From: Effrenium voratum
Lineage: Eukaryota > Sar > Dinophyceae > Suessiales > Symbiodiniaceae
DNA length: 64,000 bases
Assembly: GCA_963377175.1 (NCBI GenBank)
Contig: CAUJNA010002135.1
Span: 598,480 to 662,479 of the forward strand
Direction: 5' to 3'
The position numbers and the translations under genes were made by a program. Below are positions 52,592-64,000 of this stretch, in pieces; position 1 is the first letter of the stretch; every line of letters begins with the position of its first letter. Under the pieces are notes generated by a model. The model saw nothing but the letters and a program-made list of their open reading frames with translations, made no database searches and had not been told where the DNA came from.

Positions 52592-52712
52592 ACTTTGGTG
52601 CATTTTGCCAAGGGATGTTAGGACTGAACATGTTTTTGCCAACTCATGGGTTTTACCATCAAAAACCACTAAAAGTTATTCTCTTTTAGCAGGGGAGCAG
52701 AAAGCAACCGAG
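52592..52712 (+). repeat. Family B element
   Basis: ACTTTGGTGCATTTTGCCAA, GCCAACTCATGGGTTTTACC, CTTTTAGCAGGGGAGCAGAA and GCAACCGAG. Confidence 0.83.
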
Positions 52713-53908
52713 AACATTTGCTCCGGGTTTGTTTGTATAGCTATATTGCATGGATGGTGGGGGCATTGCCGGACTCAACTCTTCTCTTGATCTCCCCGCC
52801 CCCGCAAAAAAAGACACGCCTCTGATTTGTTTGTCCAAGTCCTGAAAGCTTTGTGGAATTTTGACAGTCGCCCAGTCAAAACGGGGTTCTTCAACCCGAA
52901 GCTCGGTCTAGGGCAGGTATGAGAATCCTTATCGTCCTGCTCGCCGGTAGGATACCATACGGCACTTGTAACTGTAGGCAACCGCAAATTGAGAATCCGA
53001 TTGGATCAGGCCCTTCCCGTCGCAAAAACAGCGACCCGGGACTCGTTGTGATTGCCACAGGATTCAGTTTGTGCGCATTTGTCGAACGCCTTTTTGCGAT
53101 CGGTCAGTGGGGAGGAACTTGGCCAAGTGAGAAGTTGGAAGTTGGAAGCAGGCCTCCGGACAGCTCAAGAGGTGTTTGCTTCACAACCACGCGACCCGGG
53201 GACCGGGGGACCCCATGGCGTTGGGAGAGCTGAACGTGGCGATTCGGCCGAGCCGTGACCAAATCCACCGAGTTGTTGGACAAACACACATACACACCGC
53301 TTTTCGGAATTTGCTGTTGGTCAAAACCAAGGGTACCAGCACCACCCATTTTTTTTAGTCTATTTTGGTGGGGATTGTTCACTGGGGGCGCCCAGGGCAA
53401 AAAAATAAACCTTTTGCTCAGGGGGCAACCCAGAAGTTCCAAAAAGGAGGAAGCTGGGTTCAGCTGGCACACACGGAGCAAAGTCCAGCTTTCTAGAGCT
53501 TTTGGTCCAAAGCTGGGCATTGCTTGGCAAAGTTGCCCCGAGCGAATCGACCGTTTGATCTTTTGGTTTTGCAATGTTGAGCCATATTTGGTCATCGCCC
53601 CAAAAGGTTAACCTTTAGTTCCAGGTCCTTTGGGCAACCGAGTCGGTCAAGCCCTCTACTCCAAGAAGAGTTAATTTACAGGTTCTCGAAGATACCCGGG
53701 AAATCCTGGTTATTTGTTGTAAGGGTGTTGTATGGTTTTTGTACGGCTTTTCAAAAGTAAAGCCAGGCTTTTGATTGGACAACATGTTTTTGGTAAGCAG
53801 CAGGTTCAAAACCAGTTTTGTTTTGTTTTCCGCCCTGCAGCACAGCCCGGTTTTTCGTTTGCGCCCTGTATTTTGTTAAAGGTTCTTGGAGAGGGAAGCT
53901 CTTGGCAG

Positions 53909-53969
53909 GCTGGAGTTCTACGAAGAGATCACTCCCCTAGTGGTCGCGGCCGAGTACGGTGCCTGTGAG
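53909..53969 (+). CDS. Probable ankyrin-repeat exon
   Basis: Acceptor CTCTTGGCAG, then one base and LEFYEEITPLVVAAEYGACE, ending at a GT donor (GTGATTAAGG). TPLVVAAEYGACE matches the ankyrin helix consensus TPLH.AA..GH.E. Ankyrin repeats bind partner proteins; the function of this protein cannot be told. It would join downstream to an I/V-LL helix and a GADVN hairpin. Confidence 0.55.
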
Positions 53970-54023
53970 GTGATTAAGGCCGGGACCAGCAGGATGGCTG
54001 TTGCTTGGGCTGAATGTAACTTG

Positions 54024-54720
54024 CATAGGTTTCCTTGTTGGTTGTTTGGCTAGAAAAATAGAGGGCCCTGGTTTACCTGGTGGTTTAATTATCTACCAGG
54101 GCCATCTATTTTTTGTAAAAGGACACCTATGCTAACTTAGTTGTCCAATCTTGGTGGCTTCCAGCCATCCGGTTCCTTAGCCTTTTAGCCTTTTAGCTTT
54201 TTAGTGTTTAGTGGTAGTTTCCATTTAACCCACTAAAAGTTAAACTTTTAGCGGGGGATCTGAGGGCAGCCCAGCAAAGCAGATTGACCTTTTGACCGTT
54301 TGGTTTTCCAATTTTGGTCCATGTTTACTCATGGTCTCAAGCTCACAGTTGTCCAAAGCCGACCTTGTGACCTCGTGGTTTTCCAATTTTGGCCCATGTT
54401 TAGTCATGGATCCAAAGGTGAACCTTTTATGCCTGGGTCCTTTGGGCAACTGAGCAAAAGGTGAGCGGCGTTTCCCTAGTAAAATAGACTACAGAAAAAG
54501 GGTACCCTTATTCTAGCCTCTCTACTGAAGGACCTAGAAAAGGTATTTTGCTTGAAGCCGGGGGAAGACAAAATAATATGAGAGGCATATGGCCATGGTT
54601 CAAAACCAATGGGATCCCATTTTGGGGTTTTCGGTGCACCACCCTTTTCTAGAACCTAATTTGAGTGGTTAAATTGGGATGTTCAGGGGTACGATTTGGG
54701 TTTTGACCCACGGCCATATA
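54024..54720 (+). repeat. Cluster of six TIR elements from five families
   Basis: In order: family K (54024-54131), family C (54150-54274, near consensus), truncated family D (54283-54338), family D (54342-54454), partial family A (54467-54537) and family E (54596-54720). All are in + orientation with 4-60 bp between them. No coding sequence fits between. Confidence 0.85.
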
Positions 54721-55361
54721 GGTCCATGTGTCTCAAGATGAAGGACCCCAGTCGCGCCATCCTTGTTTGGCTAGGCGGGTGGGTGGAAGGGTTTGCCTGG
54801 TTGCCTTGTGCAGACCTGTGCAATATTGTTGGAATGACCCCATGGCGTGGTTGTTGTTGGGAAGCATTTTGCAGTTTTACATTTTCGCTTATTGTGGCTT
54901 GGTTGAATTCCAAATCCACTTGACTGCTAACATTTCAATTTGTGCTCCCCTTCCAACGTCAACCAAGATGGTGCTTCCCTCCCAAAAAATTGGGTCATCC
55001 TCTGTTTGCTCAGACTGTGTCCCAATGCCCCAGGTCCAAACAGGTCCAAACCTGACGAAGGCAAGAGCTGGGTATGTGAGAAATGGGGACCCCCAAAATG
55101 GCGGCTGCGCCTTCGGTTTCCCTACCCCCTCAATTTGTCAAAGGGTACCCACATAGAAACTCCCATATCAAGCAACCGGTGTTGCCAAACTTGCAACTAT
55201 GTTTGCACCCTGATTACCATTGAACATGCTAGGATTTTCTTTGACATGAGAAAGGGAGCGCGAAACGGCACCATCCATTTGCTGCATGGGGATTTTGTAT
55301 GGGCTCGGAATTTGGGAGGCGGGTTCGGATGGGATCAAAAGGACTCCTTCAGATCTCGCAG

Positions 55362-55431
55362 GAGCTCTTCAATCACCCCCAGATCGATGTGAACCTGTGC
55401 TGCTGCGCCTTCAATGATAGCGCCCAACCTC
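55362..55431 (+). CDS. Probable ankyrin-repeat exon
   Basis: Acceptor GATCTCGCAG, then ELFNHPQIDVNLCCCAFNDS and A. L..HPQIDVN followed by ND(S/T)AL is the end of one ankyrin repeat and the start of the next. A GC donor after GATAGC (55431) fits. Probably from the same gene as 53909-53969. Confidence 0.5.
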
Positions 55432-56402
55432 AGCCGAGTTACCCAGCCTGGTCCAAACGGGGCCCATTTGGAACATGCGGGTTGCTTTTTGGCAGATTTT
55501 GGCAGGCCCCCATGTGCCAACTTGGTTCTGCTTTTGTTTGGGACCCTTCAACTTCCAAAGTCTGGTTTCCCCAGAAACCAACGTAGTTCGGGGGAACATG
55601 GACCACTCAGGTCAGCACAACGATACAAGCCACCCAGTTGACGCTGGCGGGGCATCAAACTGCAACTGCCCAGGTGAGATCTACAACTACTACACTGCGT
55701 GCGCAGGGTACATGAGGGGAGATCTTGCTCGGGGCGATTCAACCACTCGCGATTCCCTGAGGGCAAGGTAAAGTGGTCCGTCATTCTCGCAAAGCCCGCT
55801 TCAAAATGGAAGGGAGACTTCAGTTGGTTTCGACGTGTCATTGACTTCTACCTGTGGAATGGATTTAAAAAAAAAGGCAGATCTATCTTTCCTTCCGCTT
55901 TTTCCCCGGCTGAGGGCGCCAGGCCACCGGGAACTTGCTTTGACGCACTATGCTTAACTGCCATCGGATCTTTAGACTTTAACTTTGGGGTTGAAATCAA
56001 GTTGGGTTTTCCACACTAAGGGTTTAAAGGGTGAGCAAAAACACTTTCTGCAGGGGCTATTTGCAGCAGCCTGTCAAGGTGCATGCCGCACTTCCCGAGG
56101 TGCTGGGCTTCACACTTGGGAGCCTGTCAAGGGTAAAGAAGCAGGATGGCCCCAAGCCTGCAAGATCACGAGCATGACCCGTGAGTGTGTCAGGTTAATT
56201 TCAGCTGGAGACTTAGGATACATTTTGCATTTTACCTGTGACTCAAAGTGAAGCAAACAATAAAAGATACACGTTAGGTAAATGATGCCCCAGGTAAATG
56301 TCAGGTACACTATGAGTGGCAGACGTCCCATTGTACCAGTGGCCATTCTAGAGCTGGTCCGCACTACTCATGTCAATGATCCAGCTCCAGTGCGGCCAGG
56401 TA

Positions 56403-56450
56403 CGACGTGACCATCTCCAGAAAGCACCCCCATGCCGCGCGCACCTGAGC
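56403..56450 (+). CDS. Possible terminal exon, unrecognised
   Basis: After CCAGTGCGGCCAG the sequence reads (x)YDVTISRKHPHAART and TGA. It may end the ankyrin gene, but nothing links it directly. Confidence 0.25.
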
Positions 56451-56468
56451 GACAGCCACACACCAAGA

Positions 56469-56582
56469 CTCAGTTGTTCAAACCCGACCTGAAATGACCT
56501 TTTGGTTTTCCTAGTTTGATCCATTTTTAGTCATGGCACCAGAAGGCTAACCCTTTAGTTCCAGGTCCTTTGGGCAACTGAG
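56469..56582 (+). repeat. Family D TIR element
   Basis: CTCAGTTGTTCAAACCCGAC to TTCCAGGTCCTTTGGGCAAC and TGAG. Confidence 0.85.
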
Positions 56583-57369
56583 AAGTAGTAGTGTTTTCTG
56601 GAGTCCCGGAGTACTAAACCCCTGGCTAAGTGGGACAGGCGTTTGGAATGCCTGCATCTTGAACAGGGCCTTGTGGGCAAGACGCCCGGAACACTTTGAA
56701 ACCACGAATCCAGGCAAGAGGCAAGTTGAAACTTAGGGGTAGGGTGGGCCGCTTGGCCAAGCAAAGGGTGCTCTTTTTCGCGCCTGAACTTCCGGGCAGT
56801 CCCTCAATTTCCCCCCCTTTGGCCCTCCAAAAGCGGCGATCGTTTCAATGGATTTGGATTTGGGGACATCCGGCGACCCCTCTTTTTGCCCCCGGCCATG
56901 CGTTTTGGTCTTCAATGTGGTTCAATAGCAACGCTCACCCCATCTCATCCGGAGTTTGGGAGGCTGCTTTGCTTCGTGCGCGCGGGGTGCTTCCAGCCTC
57001 CAACGAGCACGGCGCCTCGTCGGAAAGGAAGAGCTCTTCCGAAAAAAATCCGCGGTGACACGTGAACTTCTGAGGGTACTTTTTCTGTGGCGGGACTGTG
57101 GTAGCGCACTCTTTTTCTTTTGGGGGGGGGGGTTCATATGGGTGTGGCTTAAAAAATTGGGGGTCCAGCATGGAACCCTGGTAAATGAAAAAGTAGACTC
57201 AAGCCCTGCGCAAATTCGGTTGTTTATTTTTGAGTCATATCTATATTTAGTTTGAAATCAGTAAGATAAGTAAGGAGAATGTTCAGTCCCTGAGCAAAGC
57301 CCAAACCTCGATTTTGGACGACTGAGTAGGTGGCTCTACCTGTTTCATGAAGGTAAGGCCCATACAAAC

Positions 57370-57433
57370 CTTGGTGGCTCCCAGCCATCCGGTTCCTTAG
57401 GTTTTTTGACTCTTAATTAGTTGGCGTAGTGAG
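57370..57433 (+). repeat. Family C element, 5' part only
   Basis: CTTGGTGGCTCCCAGCCATC, CGGTTCCTTAGG, then degenerate. Confidence 0.6.
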
Positions 57434-57449
57434 GCTTTTGAAGTTCATG

Positions 57450-58076
57450 GCCATAGCATGGTGAAAAAAACATCTGTTGGTGTGGCCGAATTGCCCAGTA
57501 GACCTTTTGGACACAAGTGCACCTCGTAGAAGGTTAGACCCTTTGCCCGGGGGGAGTAACCCAGATGTGATCATGGAAAAAAAACACCTCAATGGGGGTG
57601 GGGGATTGTCATGAGCCCTCAGAATTAAGGACGCCCAGTACTCGATGGAATTTTGACCGCCACACTTGAAGTCTCCTCGGATCCCCAGTAAACGGGTTTA
57701 TTGGCGAACCCCGAACCAAACCTCACACGGATGGCGGCAACTAGCCATCCCCTTTGTCTTGGGGGTTGGGGTCTCCTCAAGACTATGTCATACAGGCTAG
57801 ACTACGTATGAGGTTGTCTCAACATAGGGAATTTCCAAAATGTGCGATTTCTCTACAGTTTCCCTTCCAACTGATCTAACATGGATCCCCTGAAACAAAA
57901 GGACACACCCATATTGAACAGAACAAAAAAAAAGTAAACACAAATAAATAAAAAATAAAATACAAATAAAAGTGTTGGCTTGATCCAGGAAGCCAACCTG
58001 TGGGAAACGTGTTGGTCCTCTTCCTGGGCACCAGACCTGGTAAGAAACCTCAAGGCTGAGCCACTTACTAATACCT
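57450..58076. other. No gene recognised
   Basis: A-rich stretch at 57921-57970 (AAATAAATAAAA type); no exon or complete repeat identified. Confidence 0.4.
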
Positions 58077-58193
58077 ACTAGTTGTCCAAAGGGAGTCGAC
58101 CTGAAATGATCTTTTGGTTTTCTAGTTTTGGTCCATTTTTGCTCATGGCACCAAAAGGTGAACCTTTAGTTCTGGCTCCTTTGGGCAGCTGAG
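58077..58193 (+). repeat. Family D TIR element
   Basis: ACTAGTTGTCCAAAGGGAG at the start, CATGGCACCAAAAGGTGAAC inside, CTCCTTTGGGCAGCTGAG at the end. Confidence 0.83.
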
Positions 58194-59179
58194 CAATGGC
58201 TTGCCTGGAAGAACTGAATGTCATTTGGAGAGCCTTTGGGCAAGTGAAGGAATTGGAAGCGACGATGAAAGAGCTGCGACTCCCCTTGCAATTTGAGTGG
58301 TAGGCTCTGGGATGAGTGAAGTTTATCACAACTCTTTGAACGCTTGAGGTTCGGTTAGCAAAAGTACAACAGTAGGCTATCCATGCAGGAGGGATACCGG
58401 GGGGGGGGGACTGGACTCAGTGCATTTCTCCCTAACTGACAAATCTTAATATTGGGGACATGGTCCAAACCGAAAAAGTTTCAAGAAACTCGGGGGCAGC
58501 CCAATCTGACCCAATCTCCGGTTTATCAGACGGCTGGCCGACAGGTTCGATCAACACCCTCGCAGATGTTCGCGATTTCCCCCCTGACTAGCAACAAGTC
58601 TAGCTGTTGGCAGGGGGTTTAACACCAGCCCACTCACTTTCGCGCACATTTGTTCCATGTGACACGGACGGACATCTGTGGTGATAGTTTCCCTACCCTT
58701 GAGAGCCCCTCTCAGCAAAAAAAGCCCACCAGACGTTGGGAACCTGTTTGAACCCGTTTGGCAGGACCATGGGCGGACTCACGATGGTCCTTTTGTTTTA
58801 CTCACTTTCTGAGTTCCTTGACTTTGAAGTGTTATTATTATTATTTGAGTGGCCTCGACAGGCTTGGTTACCGTTTTTTGGATAGCCACTCGTTCGGAAT
58901 TCACTTTGCGAGCATCCGAGACTATGGCCCTGGTGCATTTTCCTGTGACCCCGCTGTATGCTGGCTTTCCCCAAGCTATGCATTCGCGGCAACCGCAAAA
59001 GGAGTTGTACATATGTTGTCACAACCGGCATTATCCATGCAGTATTTCCCCACATGTTACCCTGATGGGTCCTTCTGGTTGGTAAAAAGGTACCTGGATT
59101 GTCAGGGCAAGTTGTTGTCCCATTCAGGGTCTTGTCACCATTTGGGGTCTTTGCTTGATTTCAAAGACCGAACTAGTGT

Positions 59180-59325
59180 GGATTGTCACCCGAGTCATGT
59201 CCATCTCCAAATGGGTCCCTCTGGTAAAGAAAGGTTACCTGGAGTGTCTCGGCAAGTTGTCACCCGAATCATGTCCATCTTTCCCCTCCAAATGGGTCCC
59301 TCTGGTAAAGAAAGGTAGCTACCTG
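59180..59325. repeat. Partial tandem duplication (period about 81 bp)
   Basis: CATGTCCATCTCCAAATGGG and CCCTCTGGTAAAGAAAGGT recur at about 59196 and 59272, with a weaker third unit at 59067-59112 (GGGTCCTTCTGGTTGGTAAA). Confidence 0.8.
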
Positions 59326-59350
59326 GTCCATCTCGGGTCTTTGAACACAG

Positions 59351-59438
59351 CTCTGGACCTCCTGGGGCCCCAGTCTACAAGCCGCCCTTCGATGCGGTGC
59401 ACGGGCGGCCACTGCGCGAGACACTGAACCACACGCCA
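59351..59438 (+). CDS. Possible exon, unrecognised
   Basis: After TTGAACACAG the sequence reads SGPPGAPVYKPPFDAVHGRP then LRETLNHTPG, and family A copies start 19 nt and 146 nt further on. Proline- and GC-rich, no recognised motif. Confidence 0.33.
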
Positions 59439-59456
59439 GGCTCTCAGGGAGCTTGT

Positions 59457-59535
59457 CTAGGTCCACCAGCAATTGGTACCCTTTCTCACCCACTTTTTGG
59501 GTTGGGAGGGGTCCCCTAAAATTGACGTATATAGA
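59457..59535 (+). repeat. Family A element, 3' half lost
   Basis: CTAGGTCCACCAGCAATTGG and GGTTGGGAGGGGTCCCCTAA, then unrelated sequence. Confidence 0.7.
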
Positions 59536-59583
59536 TGTCCTGAAAAAAGATACCATACCATACCTCAAAGAAATGATACCATA

Positions 59584-59707
59584 CTAGGTCCCCCAGTGGC
59601 CTGTCTCACCCCTTTTTTGGTTGGGAGGGTTCCCCTACTAAAATAGACTGCAGACAAAAACAAGTTGGTACCCTTATTCTAACCTCTCAAACCACTGGAG
59701 GACCTAG
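59584..59707 (+). repeat. Family A TIR element, full length
   Basis: CTAGGTCCCCCAGTGGCCTG to AAACCACTGGAGGACCTAG. Best inverted match of all copies (CTAGGTCCCCCAGTGG against CTAGGTCCTCCAGTGG). Confidence 0.88.
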
Positions 59708-59719
59708 TTGTCTCAGATT

Positions 59720-61590
59720 CCAGGAGAGAAGCGCTGACAGATTCCCTTTGGTCGAAGCTCCCTTTACTTGGGATCTGTGGACGAACTCCTTCTCCAAAAT
59801 TGAAACCACGGTTGAAACCAGTGTTTCTTGCTATTTAGGGGAATTGGAAATTCAGAAACCAGGGTTTCTGAACGGTGACGGATTTCCTCCACCCAGGTAT
59901 GGTCGTTGACCATACTGTGGGTGGACGAAATCCTGCACCGCTTAAATCAACGAGTTAAACAAGGGTGTAGAAGGACCCCCCGCTCCCCATATTCAATGTT
60001 GCTTTGATGGGCTGTAAAGGCGGTGCAGGATTTCGTCCATTCAACTTCTTTTCCTTCTGCGTGCTTTCAGCTCCCAATATTAAAAAGGGAGCGCGAGGGC
60101 GTGCAACCCAATGCTGAGATGGTGGTGCAGGATTCTGTCCACCCACCGTAGGGATGCTAGACCACCATAAGGCCAGGGCCCCGCCGGCTCTGGCCCACAT
60201 GACTGTTGGGGAGACTCTGAAAAAAACATGGCCAAGCTGCCCCAAGAGTGTGCCGGTATATTATGTACAAGCTTTACAAGCTTGTCAGCTTGTGTGCGGT
60301 GATTGTTTGATGTTGATTGAACTTGAATGTATCTTGAGTGATGTGTGTGTATGCATAGATAGAATTATGTTGATGTATCCTTGTTCTGTATTACGCGTGT
60401 TTCATGTTTGTTTTTTTGTGTGTGAGTTCGAGTTTCTGTCTTTTTGTATTCTTATTTGTACCTCTGTGGTTGTGTCTGGATTGTGCCCGTTGGTTGTTTC
60501 CGTGCGCGTGCTGCGCTGTGAATGGCTCCCAGTCAAGTGGACCTTGAAGAAATTGCATCATATCCACAACGGGCCGTTTTCGACGCTTTCAAGCAAAACC
60601 ATCCCACATCTAAATGCAGCTTGAGAACTAGCACATCCAACTTGTTCCTTTGTGTTTCAGGGCTTCCGAACGCATGTGCAAATGGCCTTGTTGTTGCTTC
60701 CATTTGCTTAAGAACATGCTTGATTTTCCCCGGCTGGCTTGATTTGATTTGAGCAAATGGAGGCATAAATATGCAGTTTGACTTTGGTTCCCCTTACAAC
60801 CCCCAAAAGGTATCCTCCAACGTATGCAGATGTATGTGTATAGAGCCAGTATAGACTTCGGATTTATCCGGAGGACTCCACTAGTCAGAGGAGCACCCCC
60901 AAATAGATCATTTCATTGCTAAGAGATGAGAACCACCCTTGATTAGTACGATCCTCCAGGTCAATCAATCCGAAGTTAACATTATGGCCGTGTGTGTTTT
61001 TTGGCGCGAACCCCCTCAAAGGGTGGGATGTAAAGGGACACCGGAAGGAAGCCCCTGCCATTTTTTGCAGATGAAGCCCTATGTTTACCTTAACGTATGG
61101 CACGCGGCATATAGGGGGTCGTCCGAAATGTCCTTATATTCATTTATGAAGGGCGATACCTTTTTATTTTGATGCTCCCCTCCGCGAAAGCTGCGCGATG
61201 GAGGTCGTGAAAGTTATGTTGTTCTCACGAAAGTTTTGTATAAGTGTGGTTTGCCAAAAGGAAGATGTAATATAAAGCATGTGTATTGCCGGCAGTGCGC
61301 GCACAATGCGCTAAGTTAGTTGGAGGAAAGCGCGGCCTGAGGATTGCCGCAGAAACATTCGTCGTTGCAAAAGCAACCCCCGCAGAAAGCAGCTTGTTGG
61401 AGTTGTCAAGCTTTCGTGTCCAATTGGGCGCAACTTCCCAGCTGGGTTTTGGGTGGTGTTTGGCAAAAAGTCCCAGTAAAAATACGTTTATATTTATTTA
61501 TATATATGCGCATATTTTCTCATACACATATACATATGATGTGTAGGTACTTGGTTGTTTATCTAGTTAATACTTATACTACTCTTGCTA
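59720..61590. other. No gene recognised: family F pieces and AT-rich DNA
   Basis: GTGCAGGATTTCGTCCA/TGGACGAAATCCTGCACC arms at about 59923-59940, 60026-60043 and 60125-60142 are fragments of family F ends. Frames at 60154-60624 and 60939-61172 are not recognisable. Confidence 0.45.
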
Positions 61591-61599
61591 GTACTGCTT

Positions 61600-61600
61600 C

Positions 61601-61634
<34 letters not shown>

Positions 61635-61705
61635 GACCAGCGAAGACGCCACCACCACCACCGCCACCAGCACCACCACCACCAGCACCACCACCACCAC
61701 CACCG
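61600..61705. repeat. (CTA)n and (CCA)n triplet repeats
   Basis: About eleven CTA units (61600-61634), a 12-bp spacer and about nineteen CCA-type units (61647-61704). Open frames read as poly-Tyr/Thr/His and are not evidence of genes. Confidence 0.95.
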
Positions 61706-61749
61706 ATCATGCTAATATACGACGTGCTGGTAGCACGCTCACCCGCCAG

Positions 61750-61825
61750 GTACGAAGAGGATAGCTTTGGCGAGGGCGAGATGCCTCGATGGGATACGGC
61801 GACGCCGGCCTTGTTCACTCAGGCC
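61750..61825 (+). CDS. Possible exon, unrecognised
   Basis: Acceptor ACCCGCCAG, then one base and YEEDSFGEGEMPRWDTATPA then LFTQA, ending at a consensus GT donor (GTAAGTCT). An acidic N-terminal part followed by PRWDTATPALF looks like a natural protein. The pyrimidine-rich CCA repeat just upstream could serve as the splice tract. No family recognised. Confidence 0.45.
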
Positions 61826-61829
61826 GTAA

Positions 61830-64000
61830 GTCTCCAGACTTCCGTATGGGTGTGTCTTCTTTTTAGGGTTTACTTGTTTTGGGCTTATGTTAAGGGGAAA
61901 CAAAAGGACAGCCACTATTTGTGGGAGATTCCCTTTTGTTTGTTATCTTTGTTTCCGTATTCCGGAGGCCTTTTTGATATTAGATCTTCTACGTGCTAAA
62001 CAGGGCTGCCCTCGTTTCACGTGTTGTTGAAAGGAGGTTCCCGTTAACATCAACAACACAAGGCAAGCTGCCATGTTCAACTCAAAATCCACGGGTCTAG
62101 GAAACGGGTCAGTCCGCCCTGTGATTTTCTTCTAGCTTTCAGTAGTGTCTTGGGTGAGGGGGCTACATCTCACGCGAATCGACCTTGGGCGGTTCCTGAT
62201 TACCTTTTAGCTTTCTGGGTCCTGGTTGCACCTGAGATATTTACCAACCGTCCACTCATCACTTAGTTGAAATCGATAGTACCCATTTTGATCAACTGTC
62301 TATGGTTGTGTTGTGTATCCTTCACTCTGTAAATGCTACGGTGTTCAGCCAACGTGCTTTGGTTGTCTCATGTTGCCTCTCGGAAATAGTTTTTAGCTCC
62401 ATGGAGGCCCAAGCAGACGTGGAAGGAGGATCTGGGTGTGCGATCTTGGTTTGGGGGAGGCGAAAGCTCTTGTGTTTGGTTTTAAATGTGGGAAACCAAG
62501 AGGAATCCAAGAGTGCTTGGTGGTTTTAAAGGGAAACCAAGAGGAAACAATTGCCATTTGGGGGTCCCCTTACTTTGAGACAAGCCCAACTGCGTTGTTG
62601 ATGTGTGGCAGTGGTGCTGGAGGTTTTTTGAGACGTCACCCATCATCCCGTTCCATCCATCCATCCAGCCCCACATCCATTGAAAGGCTTTGGCCCTCAA
62701 GGGTCTTTTTGGCCCTTTCGATGCTTGAACCAAGACATTTGCATGTTGCCGCGAGCTCACTTGCAAACGAGGCAAAGCACATGATGGCCCCTTACTTGAT
62801 TTTTCCAGAAAACGTAGATACATGGGTGCGGATATCTGCCCTTCGGCTTCGTTTCTCTATGGTCTTTGAATACACCCCCTTGTGGTAGGTATTGTGACTC
62901 GCTTGTTATGTTTGCGAATCCAACCGTGCTGCACATTTCAGCACCCATGTTCGCCTGACGAACCGAAGGCACGGCCTTTCCGGCTCAAGCCAGTGACGGT
63001 TGCGGCAACGTGAGCAGTTGTTTTTTTGTTTCTTTCTCGAAAGAAACATGGGTGGGGTCAACACTACGCTCTGTTTTGGCATCGTCTTTCTTTTTGATAC
63101 TTTGACGGGAGGCAGTGCCAGGGTTCAGAAAGGGGGGCCATACATAGTGACAACCCTGGCGCGGACTGACCAAGCCACGAATAAAGCCCAGACTTCCCAT
63201 GGGTTGCTCACGTTTTTCCCTGGGAGTTGTTTTTTTGTCAAAACAGCTGCCATATAAAAAGGGTCTGTTTTCCCAACGCGAGCAGTTTAGTGGTAAAACA
63301 AGAAGCCCAGACACTTTGGCCAAACCCGTCCGGAAGTTCACCGGCCAAGGGTGGCTACAGGACACTCTCCCGTAGGAATACACCCAGGCGCCCTCCTAGA
63401 CAGGTCAAATGGTACCAGCCCTGCCAAAGGCCACAGGCCATGGGAATGGAATCGCGGCACTTCAGGGCGTCTCGCGACATGGAGGATGGAGGTGAAGGGG
63501 GGCAGAGCCTTTGGTTCTTTGGGTTTTGAGTAGACCATCCTACCAGGGTTTGAATGCCAGGGTTTGACTGGCTTTCAGCCACTCTACTGCAATTGTCAAA
63601 TCGGGGACCCCCGAAATGGTTTCTTTTGTTTTCCCTTTGGTGTTTGGACCATGGCATGCGGTTCTCTCACAAAATCATGGACGACTTATCGGCGCTCTTG
63701 GAAGAAACAATTGGGAAGGGTACTCAATTCGTGAGCGGACTGGACATCAACTCAAAAGTTTTGCCTTGACATATGCGTGCATGTTTTGAGGGTAACTTAC
63801 CCGTCTCAGTCGGGTTTGAAGGGAAACCTACAGGCAAACCAAGTCTATTTTGAAGTCTCCTAGTTTGACAAAAACCCACCTGCACATCTAGTGTTCCAGA
63901 ACAAGCACAAACTCCAGAAACTCGGGAAGCCCGGCTCCGTTTTTTCTTCTTGTTCTTTTTTCTGACGGTGTCACACAACAAGCCGCAAAGAACATGGTAC
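61830..64000. other. No gene firmly recognised to the window end
   Basis: The best coding-like stretch is 63658-63768 (MRFSHKIMDDLSALLEETIG then KGTQFVSGLDINSKVLP, stop), with no clear splice sites. CATCCATCCATCCA at 62658 is a short repeat. Confidence 0.35.

Noticed and set aside
61344..61818. Poly-Tyr/His protein (plus) and poly-Ser/Gly protein (minus)
   Set aside because: Both are translations of the CTA and CCA triplet repeats; only the short segment 61750-61825 beside them looks coding.

Overview
The window looks like a nuclear contig from a dinoflagellate, probably of the Symbiodinium type. The species level is inference. Three things support this. First, two well-conserved genes can be spliced in silico only with the mixed GT/GC/GA...AG intron rule known from dinoflagellates (7 GC, 3 GT and 2 GA donors, all with AG acceptors). 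Second, a relic of the dinoflagellate spliced leader (TTTTGGCTCAAG) lies at 5961-5972. Third, introns and intergenic DNA are packed with short terminal-inverted-repeat (TIR) elements of the introner/MITE kind. Every exon I can support is on the + strand, which fits unidirectional gene arrays.

Layout. 1 to about 5.97 kb: a decayed Ty1/copia LTR retrotransposon (gag with zinc knuckle, protease, integrase, an extra methyltransferase-like domain, reverse transcriptase, RNase H), broken by at least seven frameshifts; its 5' LTR lies outside the window. 6-15.2 kb: mostly non-coding, with TIR elements and a few doubtful exon fragments. 15.25-18.12 kb: a fatty acid hydroxylase/sterol desaturase family membrane enzyme in six recognised exons. 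Four of its five introns carry a different repeat family, and three of those introns are little more than the element. 18.1-33.9 kb: several weak exon candidates of unrecognised genes, a (GT)n tract of roughly 0.8 kb, and more TIR elements. 33.99-44.89 kb: an almost complete mitochondrial iron-sulfur scaffold gene, ISCU, in eight recognised exons (two of only 30 and 36 nt) spread over 10.9 kb; only the start codon is missing. 45-64 kb: exon fragments of further genes (one probably an ankyrin-repeat protein), two adjacent minisatellites, triplet repeats and many TIR elements.

The two solid genes are unrelated in function: one is a diiron membrane oxygenase of lipid/sterol metabolism, the other builds Fe-S clusters in mitochondria. 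What ties the window together is its mobile DNA. At least ten families of roughly 70-160 bp inverted-repeat elements recur, nearly always in the same orientation as the genes. Several copies end in AG exactly at an exon border, which suggests that they create introns. Limits: exon calls outside the two main genes rest on open frame, codon character and splice sites only, with no database search; repeat borders were read by eye and may be off by a few bases.
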